Position numbers and translations under genes: made by a program. Shown here piece by piece: positions 9,144-17,962 of a stretch of DNA of 64,000 bases. The notes under the pieces were generated by a model. That model worked only from the letters and a program-made list of their open reading frames with translations, did no database searches and was not told the origin of the DNA. This stretch comes from Vibrio sp. Isolate32 (lineage in GTDB: Bacteria; Pseudomonadota; Gammaproteobacteria; Enterobacterales; Vibrionaceae), in assembly GCF_022397955.1 (NCBI RefSeq), contig NZ_JAKEUQ010000013.1, forward strand, positions 47,067 through 111,066. Reading direction: 5' to 3'. Each line of letters opens with the position of its first letter. Positions within the stretch are counted from its first letter, which is position 1.

Positions 9144-10433
9144 CTAGTTCGTCGCTAGTAACTGACCGTATCGCTCAAGGTTTTTCAATCGAATCTCTGA
9201 GTTTGCAATAAAGGTTGCTTTTGCCTTACCCGTTAGCGACTTAGATTGAGGTAGCTTCACAGTACGTGCATTCTTGTGAACGCCATTAACTAAGAACTCG
9301 TAGTGCAAGTGTGGGCCAGTTACACGGCCTGTACCGCCCAGAGTACCAATAGTTTGACCTTGTTTGACTCGTTGCCCTGTTTTCACCATGCGTTTCTTCA
9401 TGTGCAAGTACTTAGTGATGTAAGTATTGCTGTGTCGAATGAACACGTAGTTACCGTTGAACTGGTTATAGCCAGACTTTTGCACGATACCATCACCTGC
9501 AGCCCAGATAGGTGTACCAACTGGGGCTGCATAGTCGGTGCCTCGGTGAGCACGAACCTTACCTGTTACTGGGTGTTTTCGGCGTGGGTTGAAGTTCGAG
9601 GTTACACGACGAAAATCGATAGGAGAGCGCAGGAAGGCTTTCTTCATCGCTCGGCCGTTTTCATCGTAGTAGTTACCGCTTTTATCGTCTAATACCGCAG
9701 TAAATGAATCGCCTTGGTTGGTAAAAATAGCAGCCATGATCTTGCCTCGGCCAATCACTTCACCTTCAACTACTTTCTCTTGGTATAAGATTTTAAAGCT
9801 GTCGTTTTTACGAATATCCAATGCAAAGTCGATGTCCCAACCAAAGATACCCGCCAGCTCCATGATTTGGTTGGCGGTTAAGCCTGCGCTGACACCAGCA
9901 TTCCAGAAGTTAGAGGTGATATTGGCTTCTGCATAGTTGTATTGATAAGCGACTTCTTTTTTATCAAAACTTGAAGTGAATGAATCGCCAGATTTGGTGA
10001 TTTTGAAGCTTTCAAACGCGCTTAGTTGTCGTTTTAGCTGAATAAGGTCGTTGTTTTCATCAAATCCGAACTGCAGCACATCACCAGGTCTTAGGTTTGA
10101 GAGCTGCTTTTTGATGTCTTTATTGGTATTGAGAAGGTTGAGTAACAAGCGGTATGAGAGACCAATACGTTCAAATAAAACAGAAGTGCTTTCGCCAGAG
10201 CGAACTGTGTATTTTTCCCAGTTAAGGACAGCTGTTGGTGGTGCGTCATTCGAGCTTACTAGCGCGGAAGCATCGATGCTCAAGGGGTAATGTTTACCTA
10301 CGACAAGTGCGCCCGTATCGTCGCGTAAGCTGTTGACGTCGGGAAGTAAGAAAATCGCTATGAAAATTATGGCACTAAAAAATGCGATAAAAGCCCGGTG
10401 CAATATAGGAAGGCGTGCAAAAATAGACAACAT
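9144..10433 (-). CDS. shyC: M23 peptidoglycan DD-endopeptidase (ShyC-like)
   Basis: This 429-residue envelope hydrolase cuts DD-crosslinks in peptidoglycan to allow wall growth. It shows an N-terminal membrane anchor (about residues 14-30), an OapA/LysM-like region around residues 75-150, and a C-terminal LytM (M23) domain with zinc ligands in HRGTDYAAP (H, D) and in GPHLHYEF. The position between the RND pair and tyrS equals that of shyC (VC0630) in V. cholerae, so I use that name from synteny and domain order. The sequence alone supports a MepM/Shy-type endopeptidase. It is divergent from tyrS. Confidence 0.88.
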   Translation of the reverse strand: MLSIFARLPILHRAFIAFFSAIIFIAIFLLPDVNSLRDDTGALVVGKHYPLSIDASALVSSNDAPPTAVLNWEKYTVRSGESTSVLFERIGLSYRLLLNLLNTNKDIKKQLSNLRPGDVLQFGFDENNDLIQLKRQLSAFESFKITKSGDSFTSSFDKKEVAYQYNYAEANITSNFWNAGVSAGLTANQIMELAGIFGWDIDFALDIRKNDSFKILYQEKVVEGEVIGRGKIMAAIFTNQGDSFTAVLDDKSGNYYDENGRAMKKAFLRSPIDFRRVTSNFNPRRKHPVTGKVRAHRGTDYAAPVGTPIWAAGDGIVQKSGYNQFNGNYVFIRHSNTYITKYLHMKKRMVKTGQRVKQGQTIGTLGGTGRVTGPHLHYEFLVNGVHKNARTVKLPQSKSLTGKAKATFIANSEIRLKNLERYGQLLATN

Positions 10434-10562
10434 GTTCCGGTTCGTTCTGTAAATATTATGAAAATCGGCGACGGAATAGTGTAACTGGTTTCAAAATACA
10501 TCGCTATTCAAGTAAGATGTCTAACTATTATATTTTTGCCAAATCTGTGGGAGTGAACAAGA

Positions 10563-11750
10563 ATGGCGAGTATTGAAGCTGCACTAGCCGAGATCAAACG
10601 TGGCGTAGAAGAACTAATTCCAGAAGACGAGCTGATTGCTAAATTAAAAGAAGGTCGTCCTTTACGCATTAAACTGGGTGCCGATCCAACGGCTCCAGAT
10701 ATCCACCTAGGCCATACGGTTATCTTTAACAAGCTTCGTGCTTTCCAAGAGCTTGGTCATGAAGTGACATTCCTGATTGGTGATTTCACTGCAATGGTTG
10801 GTGACCCATCAGGTAAAAACTCAACGCGTCCACCACTAAGCCGTGAAGACGTATTGAAGAATGCTGAAACTTACAAAGAGCAAGTATTCAAAATTCTAGA
10901 TCCTGCGAAAACACAAATTCGCTTTAACTCTGAGTGGCTATCTGACCTTGGTGCAGAAGGCATGATTCGTCTTGCTTCTAACCAAACTGTTGCTCGTATG
11001 CTTGAGCGTGATGACTTCAAAAAGCGTTACGCTGGTGGTCAACCGATCGCTATCCACGAGTTCATGTACCCACTTCTACAAGGTCACGACTCTGTTGCAC
11101 TAGAGAGTGACGTTGAGCTTGGCGGTACTGACCAGAAGTTCAACCTGCTAATGGGGCGTGAATTGCAAAAAGCGGCAGGTCAAAAACCACAAGCGGTACT
11201 GATGATGCCACTACTTGTTGGTCTAGACGGCGTTAAGAAGATGTCTAAGTCTGCACACAACTACATCGGTATTAGCGAAGCACCAAGCGAGATGTTTGGT
11301 AAGATCATGTCTATCTCTGATGACCTAATGTGGAGCTACTACGAGCTTCTGTCTTTCCGTCCGCTTGAAGAAGTAGCTGAGTTGAAAGCTAGCGTTGAAG
11401 CGGGTAAAAACCCACGTGACGTTAAAGTACTTCTGGCTAAAGAGATCATTGCTCGTTTCCACAGTGAAGCAGATGCTGATGCAGCAGAGCAAGAGTTCGT
11501 TAACCGCTTTGCTAAAAACCAAGTGCCAGATGATATGCCTGAGTTCGAATTCGAAGCAGGCCTACCAATCGCTAACGTTCTAAAAGAAGCGGGCCTAGTA
11601 AACTCGACTTCTGATGCGATGCGTATGATCAAGCAGGGTGCTGCTAAGATCGAAGGCGAGAAAGTTGAAGACAACAAACTGGTACCTGAAGCTGGTACTG
11701 CAGTTTACCAAGTTGGTAAGCGTAAGTTTGCTCGTATTACTATTAAGTAA
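10563..11750 (+). CDS. tyrS: tyrosine--tRNA ligase
   Basis: TyrS charges tRNA-Tyr with tyrosine. The 395-residue protein is a class I synthetase with the HIGH-like HLGH (DIHLGHTV) near residue 50 and KMSKS near residue 230, then a C-terminal S4 RNA-binding domain (about 330-395). Length and motifs fit the TyrZ-like branch more than the 424-residue E. coli form. It is a single-gene unit with its own terminator and a GGGAGTG ribosome site before ATG 10563. Confidence 0.95.
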   Translation: MASIEAALAEIKRGVEELIPEDELIAKLKEGRPLRIKLGADPTAPDIHLGHTVIFNKLRAFQELGHEVTFLIGDFTAMVGDPSGKNSTRPPLSREDVLKNAETYKEQVFKILDPAKTQIRFNSEWLSDLGAEGMIRLASNQTVARMLERDDFKKRYAGGQPIAIHEFMYPLLQGHDSVALESDVELGGTDQKFNLLMGRELQKAAGQKPQAVLMMPLLVGLDGVKKMSKSAHNYIGISEAPSEMFGKIMSISDDLMWSYYELLSFRPLEEVAELKASVEAGKNPRDVKVLLAKEIIARFHSEADADAAEQEFVNRFAKNQVPDDMPEFEFEAGLPIANVLKEAGLVNSTSDAMRMIKQGAAKIEGEKVEDNKLVPEAGTAVYQVGKRKFARITIK

Positions 11751-11772
11751 TAACGCACATCAATGATTGAAT

Positions 11773-11803
11773 AAAAGGCATCTACGGATGTCTTTTTTAT
11801 TGA
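11773..11803 (+). terminator. tyrS rho-independent terminator
   Basis: A 7-bp stem AGGCATC / GATGTCT (one G-U) with loop TACG is followed by TTTTT. Confidence 0.8.
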
Positions 11804-11834
11804 CACAAAGTTGACGAAGAATTTTTTACAGGGT

Positions 11835-11843
11835 TGCTACACT
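11835..11843 (+). promoter_or_regulatory. extended -10 promoter candidate for the mgtE leader
   Basis: TGCTACACT fits an extended -10 element (TGnTAnnnT). It lies 40 bases before the leader ORF. A TTGACG upstream is 21 bases away, too far for a normal -35, so the extended -10 would carry the promoter. Confidence 0.45.
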
Positions 11844-11882
11844 ATGCGCGCTGTCGAGCTGACAGTAATTTTGGAGACTTTT

Positions 11883-11927
11883 ATGAACAATACCGACCAT
11901 CCTCCTAGTTTGAATGGAGAAGAATAA
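11883..11927 (+). CDS. putative 14-aa leader peptide upstream of mgtE
   Basis: A 14-codon frame (MNNTDHPPSLNGEE) begins at ATG 11883 behind GGAG with 7-base spacing. It contains an Asp-His-Pro-Pro run and ends Glu-Glu. The sequence at 11888-11897 (AATACCGAC) can pair with TCGGTATT just past the stop, so the whole reading frame sits inside a stem; CCAT/ATGG pairs form an inner stem. A following CCTGCC/GGTAGG hairpin is also possible. By analogy with the mgtL leader of mgtA, where Pro/acidic codons sense Mg2+ through ribosome stability, this could control the downstream Mg2+ transporter. That link is inference. Confidence 0.5.
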   Translation: MNNTDHPPSLNGEE

Positions 11928-12171
11928 CCTGTCTCGGTATTGATCTATTGTCCTGCCGTTCAGGTAGGGTATCTTTGCTTTCCCTCATTCTTTTCCACAC
12001 TCTAGATTCTAACAAGTAGACACATCAGTACTTTAAGCTCTTGGTGCGCTTAGATATATGCTGAGCTATAGAATTATACGCTCTTGGTATGCACCGTTTT
12101 ATGCTCTTGAAGTATTCGCTATAGGCTACTTGTTTTGATGGTCGTTACCTTTGCCAATCGGGAGATTCGCC
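11928..12171 (+). promoter_or_regulatory. untranslated leader of mgtE
   Basis: About 245 bases with no gene separate the leader ORF from the mgtE start. The stretch holds three copies of a short GCTCTTG motif, at about 12039, 12081 and 12103, and two GCTATAG copies. These could form alternative pairings. No known riboswitch class is recognisable by eye. Confidence 0.4.
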
Positions 12172-13017
12172 ATGACGGTAATGAACAACACTTTTTTATC
12201 TATTGAAGCTCTGTACTCAGAGCAAGACATCCAAGCTGTATCGAATGCATTTCAGCAATATGGGCGTGAACAGCAGGTCAGGCTTCTGAACTGTATGCCG
12301 CTTGAAGATGCAGTAATTGTATTAGGGCAATGCTCTCTAAGTACTATTCAAGCTCTACTGAGTGAGTTAGAGGAGCAAGGCTTTGAAAAGCGCTCGCGAC
12401 ATCTAGCTCACCAACTAGGGCTAATCTATTCAGAGGTTGAGCCTCAACAGGGTTACCTTTCTACTGGTGTATTAAGCCATGTTAGACAGCGCATTGGTTG
12501 GATTATTGCGCTAGCACTGCTAGGTATCGTTTCTGGACTTATCATCGCTCAGTACGAAGATATCCTTAGCCAATTAGTACTTCTGGCTATCTATATGCCA
12601 GTCATCGCTGCAGCTGGTGGTAACACGGGAACACAAGCTGCCACTCTGGTGATTAGAGCCTTAGCCACTGGTGAATTGAAGAAGAGCCAGTGGGCCAATG
12701 TTCTATGGAAAGAGTTTAGAGTAGCTATTTGCTTAGCACTGGCGATTGCCGCGGTAATGATTGGACGTATTTTGCTGTTCAGTGAAAATCAATCCACCGG
12801 TGGTTATGACATCAATATGATTGCCTTTGCTATCGCTGTTGCTCTGTTTATTCAGGTGACAATATCGACGGTTCTTGGTGGCGGGTTGCCTATCGTAGCT
12901 CGTTTGTTCAAGTTGGACCCCGCGGTGTTGGTGAGCCCGGTATTAGCGTCAATAGTCGACATCTCAGGGATGTGGATCTATTTCACCGTCGTAAATGCGT
13001 TTTTAGGCATAGCCTAG
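12172..13017 (+). CDS. mgtE: short MgtE-family magnesium transporter (no CBS domains)
   Basis: This 281-residue protein matches the membrane half of MgtE: about five TM segments from residue 112 onward and the selectivity-region motif PVIAAAGGNTGTQA. Typical MgtE proteins of about 450 residues carry an N domain and two CBS domains that gate the channel in response to Mg2+. Here only a shortened N domain of about 105 residues remains and the CBS pair is missing. ATG 12172 is preferred (GGGAGA eight bases upstream) over a TTG at 12151. With no sensory CBS domains, control may rest on the long leader before the gene. Confidence 0.85.
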   Translation: MTVMNNTFLSIEALYSEQDIQAVSNAFQQYGREQQVRLLNCMPLEDAVIVLGQCSLSTIQALLSELEEQGFEKRSRHLAHQLGLIYSEVEPQQGYLSTGVLSHVRQRIGWIIALALLGIVSGLIIAQYEDILSQLVLLAIYMPVIAAAGGNTGTQAATLVIRALATGELKKSQWANVLWKEFRVAICLALAIAAVMIGRILLFSENQSTGGYDINMIAFAIAVALFIQVTISTVLGGGLPIVARLFKLDPAVLVSPVLASIVDISGMWIYFTVVNAFLGIA

Positions 13018-13048
13018 TGCTTGTTAAATAGTAACAGCACTTCGAAAA

Positions 13049-13092
13049 TAAAAATGGCGCTGAAGATTTAAGATCTTCAGCGCCATTTTTTA
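13049..13092. terminator. bidirectional terminator between mgtE and dacB
   Basis: A long stem AAATGGCGCTGAAGAT / ATCTTCAGCGCCATTT with loop TTAAG, flanked by A and T runs, serves both convergent genes. Confidence 0.95.
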
Positions 13093-13125
13093 TTGCGTCA
13101 TAAACCGCTTACAACAAACGGTTCG

Positions 13126-14559
13126 TTATTTGGACTGGCTCTGTGTTTGACCGTATTCAACCACATCTTTATAAAAAGCACGTTCAAACTGCGTAATCGG
13201 TGCTTCCACTGGTTTGTCTGGGTCTTGCTCTTCAGGGAAGTAGTCACGAACAAATTGTACGAACAGAGAACTTGGCTTCCCTGACTCATCTAAACCATAT
13301 CCCGCCATATTGTAGGTTCCGTACAAAGAACCACTCTTAGCTATGATGTTGCCCTGAATCGGTGCCTTCCTCATGCTTTGTCGGTACTTAAGCGTTCCAT
13401 TTATACCTGATGTTGGCATGGCATTGATTAGGTTGAGCTGTGAATCGTTTTCCCAGATATAACGAAGCACTTTAGCCATGGTCTGAGATCTCATTCGGTT
13501 GTTTCTAGATAAACCAGAACCATCAACGAGCTGCGCTTTGCTGAGGTCGATATTCGCGTTGGTCAGCAGTATCTGTTTTATTGCTTCAGTGCCGTTATTG
13601 AAACTGCCCGGCTGCACATAAAACCTTGCTCCCAAGGTTTTGGTTAGGTTGTCTGCGATCAGGTTATCTGATTTCTTGAGCATGGTATTTAGCAGTTCTG
13701 GAAGTTTAGCTGAGTGATGACTAGCCACTAATGTCGTTTTGTTTGTGCCTTCTTTAGCCCCAATGATCACATCACCCTTTACTTGCATTTTTAGCTCTTT
13801 AAGTAGTGAGTTAACCACTTGAGAGGTGTAAAGTTCAGGATTTTGAATGGCGAACTTTAGTGGCAGTGGCTTTTTGCGTTCTACCAAGCAGCCAGATAGC
13901 TTGTAAGCGTTATTTGGCGTGGTAATGAGCTCTAAGTCGCATTGGGTGGCTTTTTGCCCTGAACGCGTCACGGTGGTTGCATTGGTCGTCACGTCTATTG
14001 GGTAATGGGCTGGAATATAGACGCGGGTGCTGCCGTTATCCTTTGTATAAATAGAGGCTTGTGCGCAGTTGCTGTCTAAGGTCATTGCACTAGAAGGCGC
14101 GCTGTAACAAACGCCTAGAATGTCCCAAGGCCACCCCACCGCTCTTTGATAGCCTGTATAAGCCGTGTTATCCAGGTATAAGTTACCCTTGATGGTTCTG
14201 GATTGAGACTTAGCGTACTGAGCTAACAGGCTTTTTAGTTGTTCACGTTGTAGTGTTGGGTCACCGCTAAATGAAACGATCGAATCATTGCCAGAACGGA
14301 CAATGCTAGTGGTGTAATCAAAGTTGTCTCCCAGCTCTAATTTAGCCGCTAAAGCCGTCACCAGTTTTAACGTGCTGGCTGGTGGATAAAAATCATCGCT
14401 ATGGGCATTAAGCTCGCTCGAATCATCACTCAACGATTTGAGGAGCACACTCGTACTACTACCATCGGGCAGTGTATCAAGAGGGGCGTATGAGAAAGCG
14501 TTAATAGAGAAAGCGCTAATGGAAAAACTACATAGCAGTAGTGTGGATAGAAGGCGCAT
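13126..14559 (-). CDS. dacB: D-alanyl-D-alanine carboxypeptidase/endopeptidase (PBP4)
   Basis: DacB trims or cuts peptidoglycan peptides in the periplasm. The 477-residue protein starts with a signal peptide (MRLLSTLLLC...) and has the three penicillin-binding motifs of the S13 family: STLK (ASTLKLV), SDN (KKSDNLIAD) and KSG (AKSGSLYG). The large insert between the first two motifs is typical of PBP4. It is convergent with mgtE and lies downstream of ompU on the same strand, behind the ompU terminator, as in V. cholerae (VC0632-VC0633). Confidence 0.93.
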   Translation of the reverse strand: MRLLSTLLLCSFSISAFSINAFSYAPLDTLPDGSSTSVLLKSLSDDSSELNAHSDDFYPPASTLKLVTALAAKLELGDNFDYTTSIVRSGNDSIVSFSGDPTLQREQLKSLLAQYAKSQSRTIKGNLYLDNTAYTGYQRAVGWPWDILGVCYSAPSSAMTLDSNCAQASIYTKDNGSTRVYIPAHYPIDVTTNATTVTRSGQKATQCDLELITTPNNAYKLSGCLVERKKPLPLKFAIQNPELYTSQVVNSLLKELKMQVKGDVIIGAKEGTNKTTLVASHHSAKLPELLNTMLKKSDNLIADNLTKTLGARFYVQPGSFNNGTEAIKQILLTNANIDLSKAQLVDGSGLSRNNRMRSQTMAKVLRYIWENDSQLNLINAMPTSGINGTLKYRQSMRKAPIQGNIIAKSGSLYGTYNMAGYGLDESGKPSSLFVQFVRDYFPEEQDPDKPVEAPITQFERAFYKDVVEYGQTQSQSK

Positions 14560-14605
14560 AGAAGGTTGTCTTGGATGGCTGATGTTTTCAGTATACAGAT
14601 ATAAA

Positions 14606-14634
14606 AAACGCCCGCTAGGGAGCGGGCGTTTTGA
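14606..14634 (-). terminator. ompU rho-independent terminator
   Basis: AAAACGCCCGCT / AGCGGGCGTT hairpin with T-tract on the minus strand, 38 bases past the ompU stop. Confidence 0.9.
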
Positions 14635-14671
14635 TTCTCAATTAACTAATTAATCAATTAGATAATCAGAA

Positions 14672-15712
14672 TTAGAAGTCGTAACGTAGACCGATAGCTA
14701 GCTCGTCTTCAGCATCAGCTTTAGATGCAGTACCAGTAACTAGCTTATCTGTATCACCAAACTTGTCGCCTTCAGAGATTAGGTTGAAGTTGTACGAGAT
14801 GTACGTACGGAAGTTCGGTTTGAAGTAGTAAGTTGCATCGATAGCAACGTTATCAGCAGCTGTCTCGTTGTCGAACTCAGCATTGTTGTACGTTAGCGTG
14901 AATGCAGTCTTGTCTAGTGTGTATGCTGTTGCGAATTCGTAACCAGTGTAGTCACCGTTCTTCTTCGCTAGCTCACCGTCTGTGAACGTACCAGCAAAGT
15001 ATAGAGCGTCAGTGCGGTAAGAAGCTGCTAGCATGTATTCGTTTTGCTCGTCTTGATCAGCGTAACCAGCACCTAGCTTAAAGCCAGAGTCGCCGATTGA
15101 GTAGATACCAGATAGAGAGTAGCCATCTTTGTTGTTGTCAGCGTAACCGCCATCAACTGCGTCAGTACGATCTGCGAAGCGGTAGCTTGCTTTTACTGCT
15201 AGATCTTGGAACTCACCTTTGTATGAAAGCATGTTGTCAGTACGGTCAGCTGCTTTAATTTTGTATGCCGCTGAGTTACCGTGGTAAGACATGATATCGG
15301 TGAAGTCTGTGATTACGCCTAGCGCGCCGTCGTTTTTACCGTAAGTTACTTCACCGAAGTTACCGCCGATACCAGCATAAGTGTAACGGTGATCAATATC
15401 AGAACCGTTATCTGTAGCTGTAGCTGCAGAATCAGCTGTAGTGTATTCACCTTCGTAGAAACCAACGCCGTATAGGCCATCTTGGATTTCAACTTTGCCT
15501 AAGAAGTTTAGACGTACACGAGAGTTGTCTTGTGCTGCGCCATCTTTTAGAGATAGACGAGCTTCCGCACGACCACCGATCTCTAGAGAAGTGCCGTTTG
15601 AGCTGTATACAGAAGTACCGTCGATACCACCAGCTTGTTTACCGTCGGCTGCCACTGCGTTAGTAGCAAGAGCTGCAGCAGATACAGCAAGCGCGATCAT
15701 AGTCTTGTTCAT
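14672..15712 (-). CDS. ompU: outer-membrane porin OmpU
   Basis: OmpU is the major general porin of vibrios, a trimeric 16-strand beta barrel that also serves bile and peptide resistance and, in oyster-associated vibrios, host-cell adhesion and entry. The 346-residue precursor has a signal peptide of about 21 residues (cleavage after AVA), alternating barrel strands rich in Gly, Tyr and Asp, and the C-terminal Phe (LRYDF) required by the BAM complex. Codon use is strongly biased, as in highly expressed genes. The site between dacB and greA is the ompU locus of V. cholerae. ToxR control is expected from the family but not proven here. Confidence 0.93.
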   Translation of the reverse strand: MNKTMIALAVSAAALATNAVAADGKQAGGIDGTSVYSSNGTSLEIGGRAEARLSLKDGAAQDNSRVRLNFLGKVEIQDGLYGVGFYEGEYTTADSAATATDNGSDIDHRYTYAGIGGNFGEVTYGKNDGALGVITDFTDIMSYHGNSAAYKIKAADRTDNMLSYKGEFQDLAVKASYRFADRTDAVDGGYADNNKDGYSLSGIYSIGDSGFKLGAGYADQDEQNEYMLAASYRTDALYFAGTFTDGELAKKNGDYTGYEFATAYTLDKTAFTLTYNNAEFDNETAADNVAIDATYYFKPNFRTYISYNFNLISEGDKFGDTDKLVTGTASKADAEDELAIGLRYDF

Positions 15713-16225
15713 GTTATTATTTCCTAATTACTGTCCATAGAAGTTTTATTAAGGATTTGAATCCTTTTGTGTATTGCCTGTATTAATCGAGCTTCACAAC
15801 CGTAATTAGAACGAAGCCTGATAAATGCCAATGCAATCCATGGGTTACTTTTTACCTCCAAAGTTCCATAGCTGGTTAGTAAAATGATATAAAACTAAAA
15901 AGTGAACACTGTTTTATTATGTTTATTTTTAAATAAGTAATTGTTTTAATTGTGCTTTTATAAAAGTGTGATCCGTGTTTGTTTTGTTTGTTTTTTTGTT
16001 TTTTTAGATGTTTGCTCTTTGACTTATAGGTGGGGAGATTATTATTCATTTTTGTAATGTCTGTAATTTAGACCTAGATATAGCTTTTATAACGTAAAGT
16101 CGAATAAAGATGATTTAGCCATAAAGTTTGTTTACACTAAGCTAAATTGTTTTGTTTTTATCACCCAATAAGTACTTTGGGTGGATTTATGTTGGTCAAA
16201 GAAAGCTTTGGCATAGAGGTAAAAA
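15713..16225. promoter_or_regulatory. AT-rich divergent ompU/greA control region
   Basis: This 513-base gap carries no gene. It is very AT-rich with long T runs (15985-16007). A 16-base palindrome AAGGATT-TG-AATCCTT at 15751-15766 lies 39 bases before the ompU start, in its probable 5' UTR. AT-rich DNA upstream of ompU is where ToxR binds in V. cholerae, but no clean ToxR box can be assigned by eye. Confidence 0.5.
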
Positions 16226-16699
16226 ATGGAAAAGGTTCCAATGACAGTACGTGGCGCTCAGCAGCTACGTGACGAATTAGATCGCCTACTTAAGCTACGT
16301 CCTATTATTTCAGCAGCTATTGGTGAAGCACGTGAACTCGGTGACTTGAAAGAGAATGCAGAGTACCACGCTGCTCGTGAAGAGCAGGGTATCTGTGAAG
16401 CACAGATTCGCGATATTGAGTACAAGCTATCGTTAGCTCAGATCATCGATGTAACTCAGATGGATAACACGGGTAAGATTATCTTCGGTACGACAGTGAC
16501 TTTGATCGATGTAGATACGGATGAAGAATTCCGCTATCAGATCGTTTCTGAAGATGAAGCTGACATCAAAACGGGTCGCATTTCTGTGAAATCACCCATT
16601 GCTCGCGGTCTTATAGGTAAGATGGAAGGCGACGAGGTTCTTATCTCTACACCTGGTGGCGATAAAGATTTCGAAATCGACAAAGTAGAATATATCTAA
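16226..16699 (+). CDS. greA: transcription elongation factor GreA
   Basis: GreA enters the RNA polymerase secondary channel and triggers cleavage of backtracked RNA. The 157-residue product has the N-terminal antiparallel coiled coil (about residues 5-75, with the tip acidic residues in [14 protein letters not shown]) and the FKBP-like C-terminal domain ([15 protein letters not shown]). GAGGTAAAAA precedes ATG 16226. It ends in a strong terminator. Confidence 0.96.
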   Translation: MEKVPMTVRGAQQLRDELDRLLKLRPIISAAIGEARELGDLKENAEYHAAREEQGICEAQIRDIEYKLSLAQIIDVTQMDNTGKIIFGTTVTLIDVDTDEEFRYQIVSEDEADIKTGRISVKSPIARGLIGKMEGDEVLISTPGGDKDFEIDKVEYI

Positions 16700-16725
16700 T
16701 TAAATTTTCTTTGTTTCTGATAAGT

Positions 16726-16754
16726 AAAAAGGTCGCTTAATGCGACCTTTTTGT
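16726..16754 (+). terminator. greA rho-independent terminator
   Basis: AAAAAGGTCGC / GCGACCTTTTT stem, 5-base loop TTAAT, T-tract. It is symmetrical and may also stop yhbY transcripts. Confidence 0.9.
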
Positions 16755-16823
16755 TTCTCACGCTACACAAAAAGATAAGTACTTAGGCTTTATCTTAGTC
16801 AAGTTAGCTTATATTAAGCTAAC

Positions 16824-17120
16824 TTATTTACGTGGAATCTCGACTTTACGTGCTTCTGACTGACGGAATAGTACTAGAACTTTACCGATAGTCTGTACTT
16901 TCTCTGCTTTAGTTTCACGTACAATTGCATCGATAATCAGTTGCTTAGTCTCACGGTCTTCTGATGCCACTTTAATTTTGATCAGTTCGTGGTGGTCTAG
17001 AGCTAATTCGATTTCCGCTAGAACAGCTTCAGTAAGTCCATTTGCGCCCATTAGCACAACAGGTTTTAAACTGTGGGCTAGGCCCTTTAGATGCTGCTTT
17101 TGTTTGGTACTTAGGTTCAT
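16824..17120 (-). CDS. yhbY: CRM-domain RNA-binding protein YhbY
   Basis: YhbY is a 98-residue single-CRM-domain protein that binds pre-50S particles and helps ribosome assembly. The CRM signature is visible: LSTKQKQHLKGLAHSLKPVV then the GANGLTEAV loop (GxxG type) and the basic C-terminal part. It is divergent from rlmE, as in E. coli, so both arms of the locus serve 23S rRNA or 50S maturation. Confidence 0.92.
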   Translation of the reverse strand: MNLSTKQKQHLKGLAHSLKPVVLMGANGLTEAVLAEIELALDHHELIKIKVASEDRETKQLIIDAIVRETKAEKVQTIGKVLVLFRQSEARKVEIPRK

Positions 17121-17148
17121 TACGCGGCCAATTTTCTTTACTATTAGG

Positions 17149-17176
17149 GTTGAAAAAACCTATTTTAACGCCATCT
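17149..17176 (+). promoter_or_regulatory. sigma-32-like heat-shock promoter for rlmE-ftsH
   Basis: GTTGAAA (17149-17155), a 13-base spacer and CGCCATCT (17169-17176) match the RpoH consensus CTTGAAA-N13/14-CCCCATnT with one mismatch in each half. It sits about 58 bases before the rlmE start. The rrmJ-ftsH operon of E. coli is known to be heat-induced. Confidence 0.65.
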
Positions 17177-17234
17177 AAAGCTGAAGACTATAATTTATTC
17201 AGCAATTTGTACTTTCCTCCAATTTAGGTATCCA

Positions 17235-17864
17235 ATGAGCAAACAGAAACACTCGGCCAGTTCAGGCCGTTGGTTGAAGGAACACTTCGACGACAAGTAC
17301 GCAAATGAAGCAAGAAAGAAAGGCTATCGTTCGCGTGCTTATTTCAAAATGGAAGAGATTCAAACAAAAGACAAATTGCTGTCTCCAGGGATGACCGTTG
17401 TGGATTTAGGTGCAGCGCCTGGTGGTTGGTCTCAATATGCTGCTAAGATTGTTGGAGACAACGGACAAATCATTGCGTGTGACTTGTTACCAATGGATCC
17501 GATTGCTGGTGTTAGCTTTTTACAAGGCGATTTTCGTGAAGACGCTGTTCTTGAAGCCTTGTTGGAGCGTATACAACCAGACATGGTTGACGTTGTGATG
17601 TCAGATATGGCACCTAATATAGCAGGCAACAATTCTGTGGATCAGCCAAGAGCTATGTATTTAGTTGAATTAGCTTTGGATATGTGTCGACAAGTTCTAG
17701 CTACCAATGGTAGTTTTGTTGTAAAAGTATTCCAAGGCGAAGGGTTTGACCAATACGTTAAGGACGTCCGTGAGATGTTTAAAACAGTAAAAGTTAGAAA
17801 ACCCGACTCTTCACGAGCTCGGTCTCGTGAAGTGTTTATCGTAGCCACTGGTTACAAAGGTTAA
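17235..17864 (+). CDS. rlmE: 23S rRNA (uridine2552-2'-O)-methyltransferase RlmE
   Basis: RlmE (FtsJ/RrmJ) methylates U2552 of the 23S A-loop late in 50S assembly. The 209-residue protein has the SAM loop [13 protein letters not shown] and the K-D-K-E catalytic residues: K near 38 (YFKMEE), D in MSDMAPN, K in FVVKVFQG and the C-terminal E in SREVFIV. ftsH follows 98 bases later on the same strand, as in E. coli. Confidence 0.95.
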   Translation: MSKQKHSASSGRWLKEHFDDKYANEARKKGYRSRAYFKMEEIQTKDKLLSPGMTVVDLGAAPGGWSQYAAKIVGDNGQIIACDLLPMDPIAGVSFLQGDFREDAVLEALLERIQPDMVDVVMSDMAPNIAGNNSVDQPRAMYLVELALDMCRQVLATNGSFVVKVFQGEGFDQYVKDVREMFKTVKVRKPDSSRARSREVFIVATGYKG

Positions 17865-17962
17865 CGATTCTCTTCCAAGAGTGAGAGTTAACAACATGGC
17901 TACAGGTTACAAACTGTAGTACCCTACCTTTAATTACAATTAGTTATCGAGAGGCTTACACC

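Noticed and set aside
9303..9692. 129-codon plus-strand frame inside the M23 peptidase gene
   Set aside because: Antisense shadow of a gene with intact zinc motifs; no start context.
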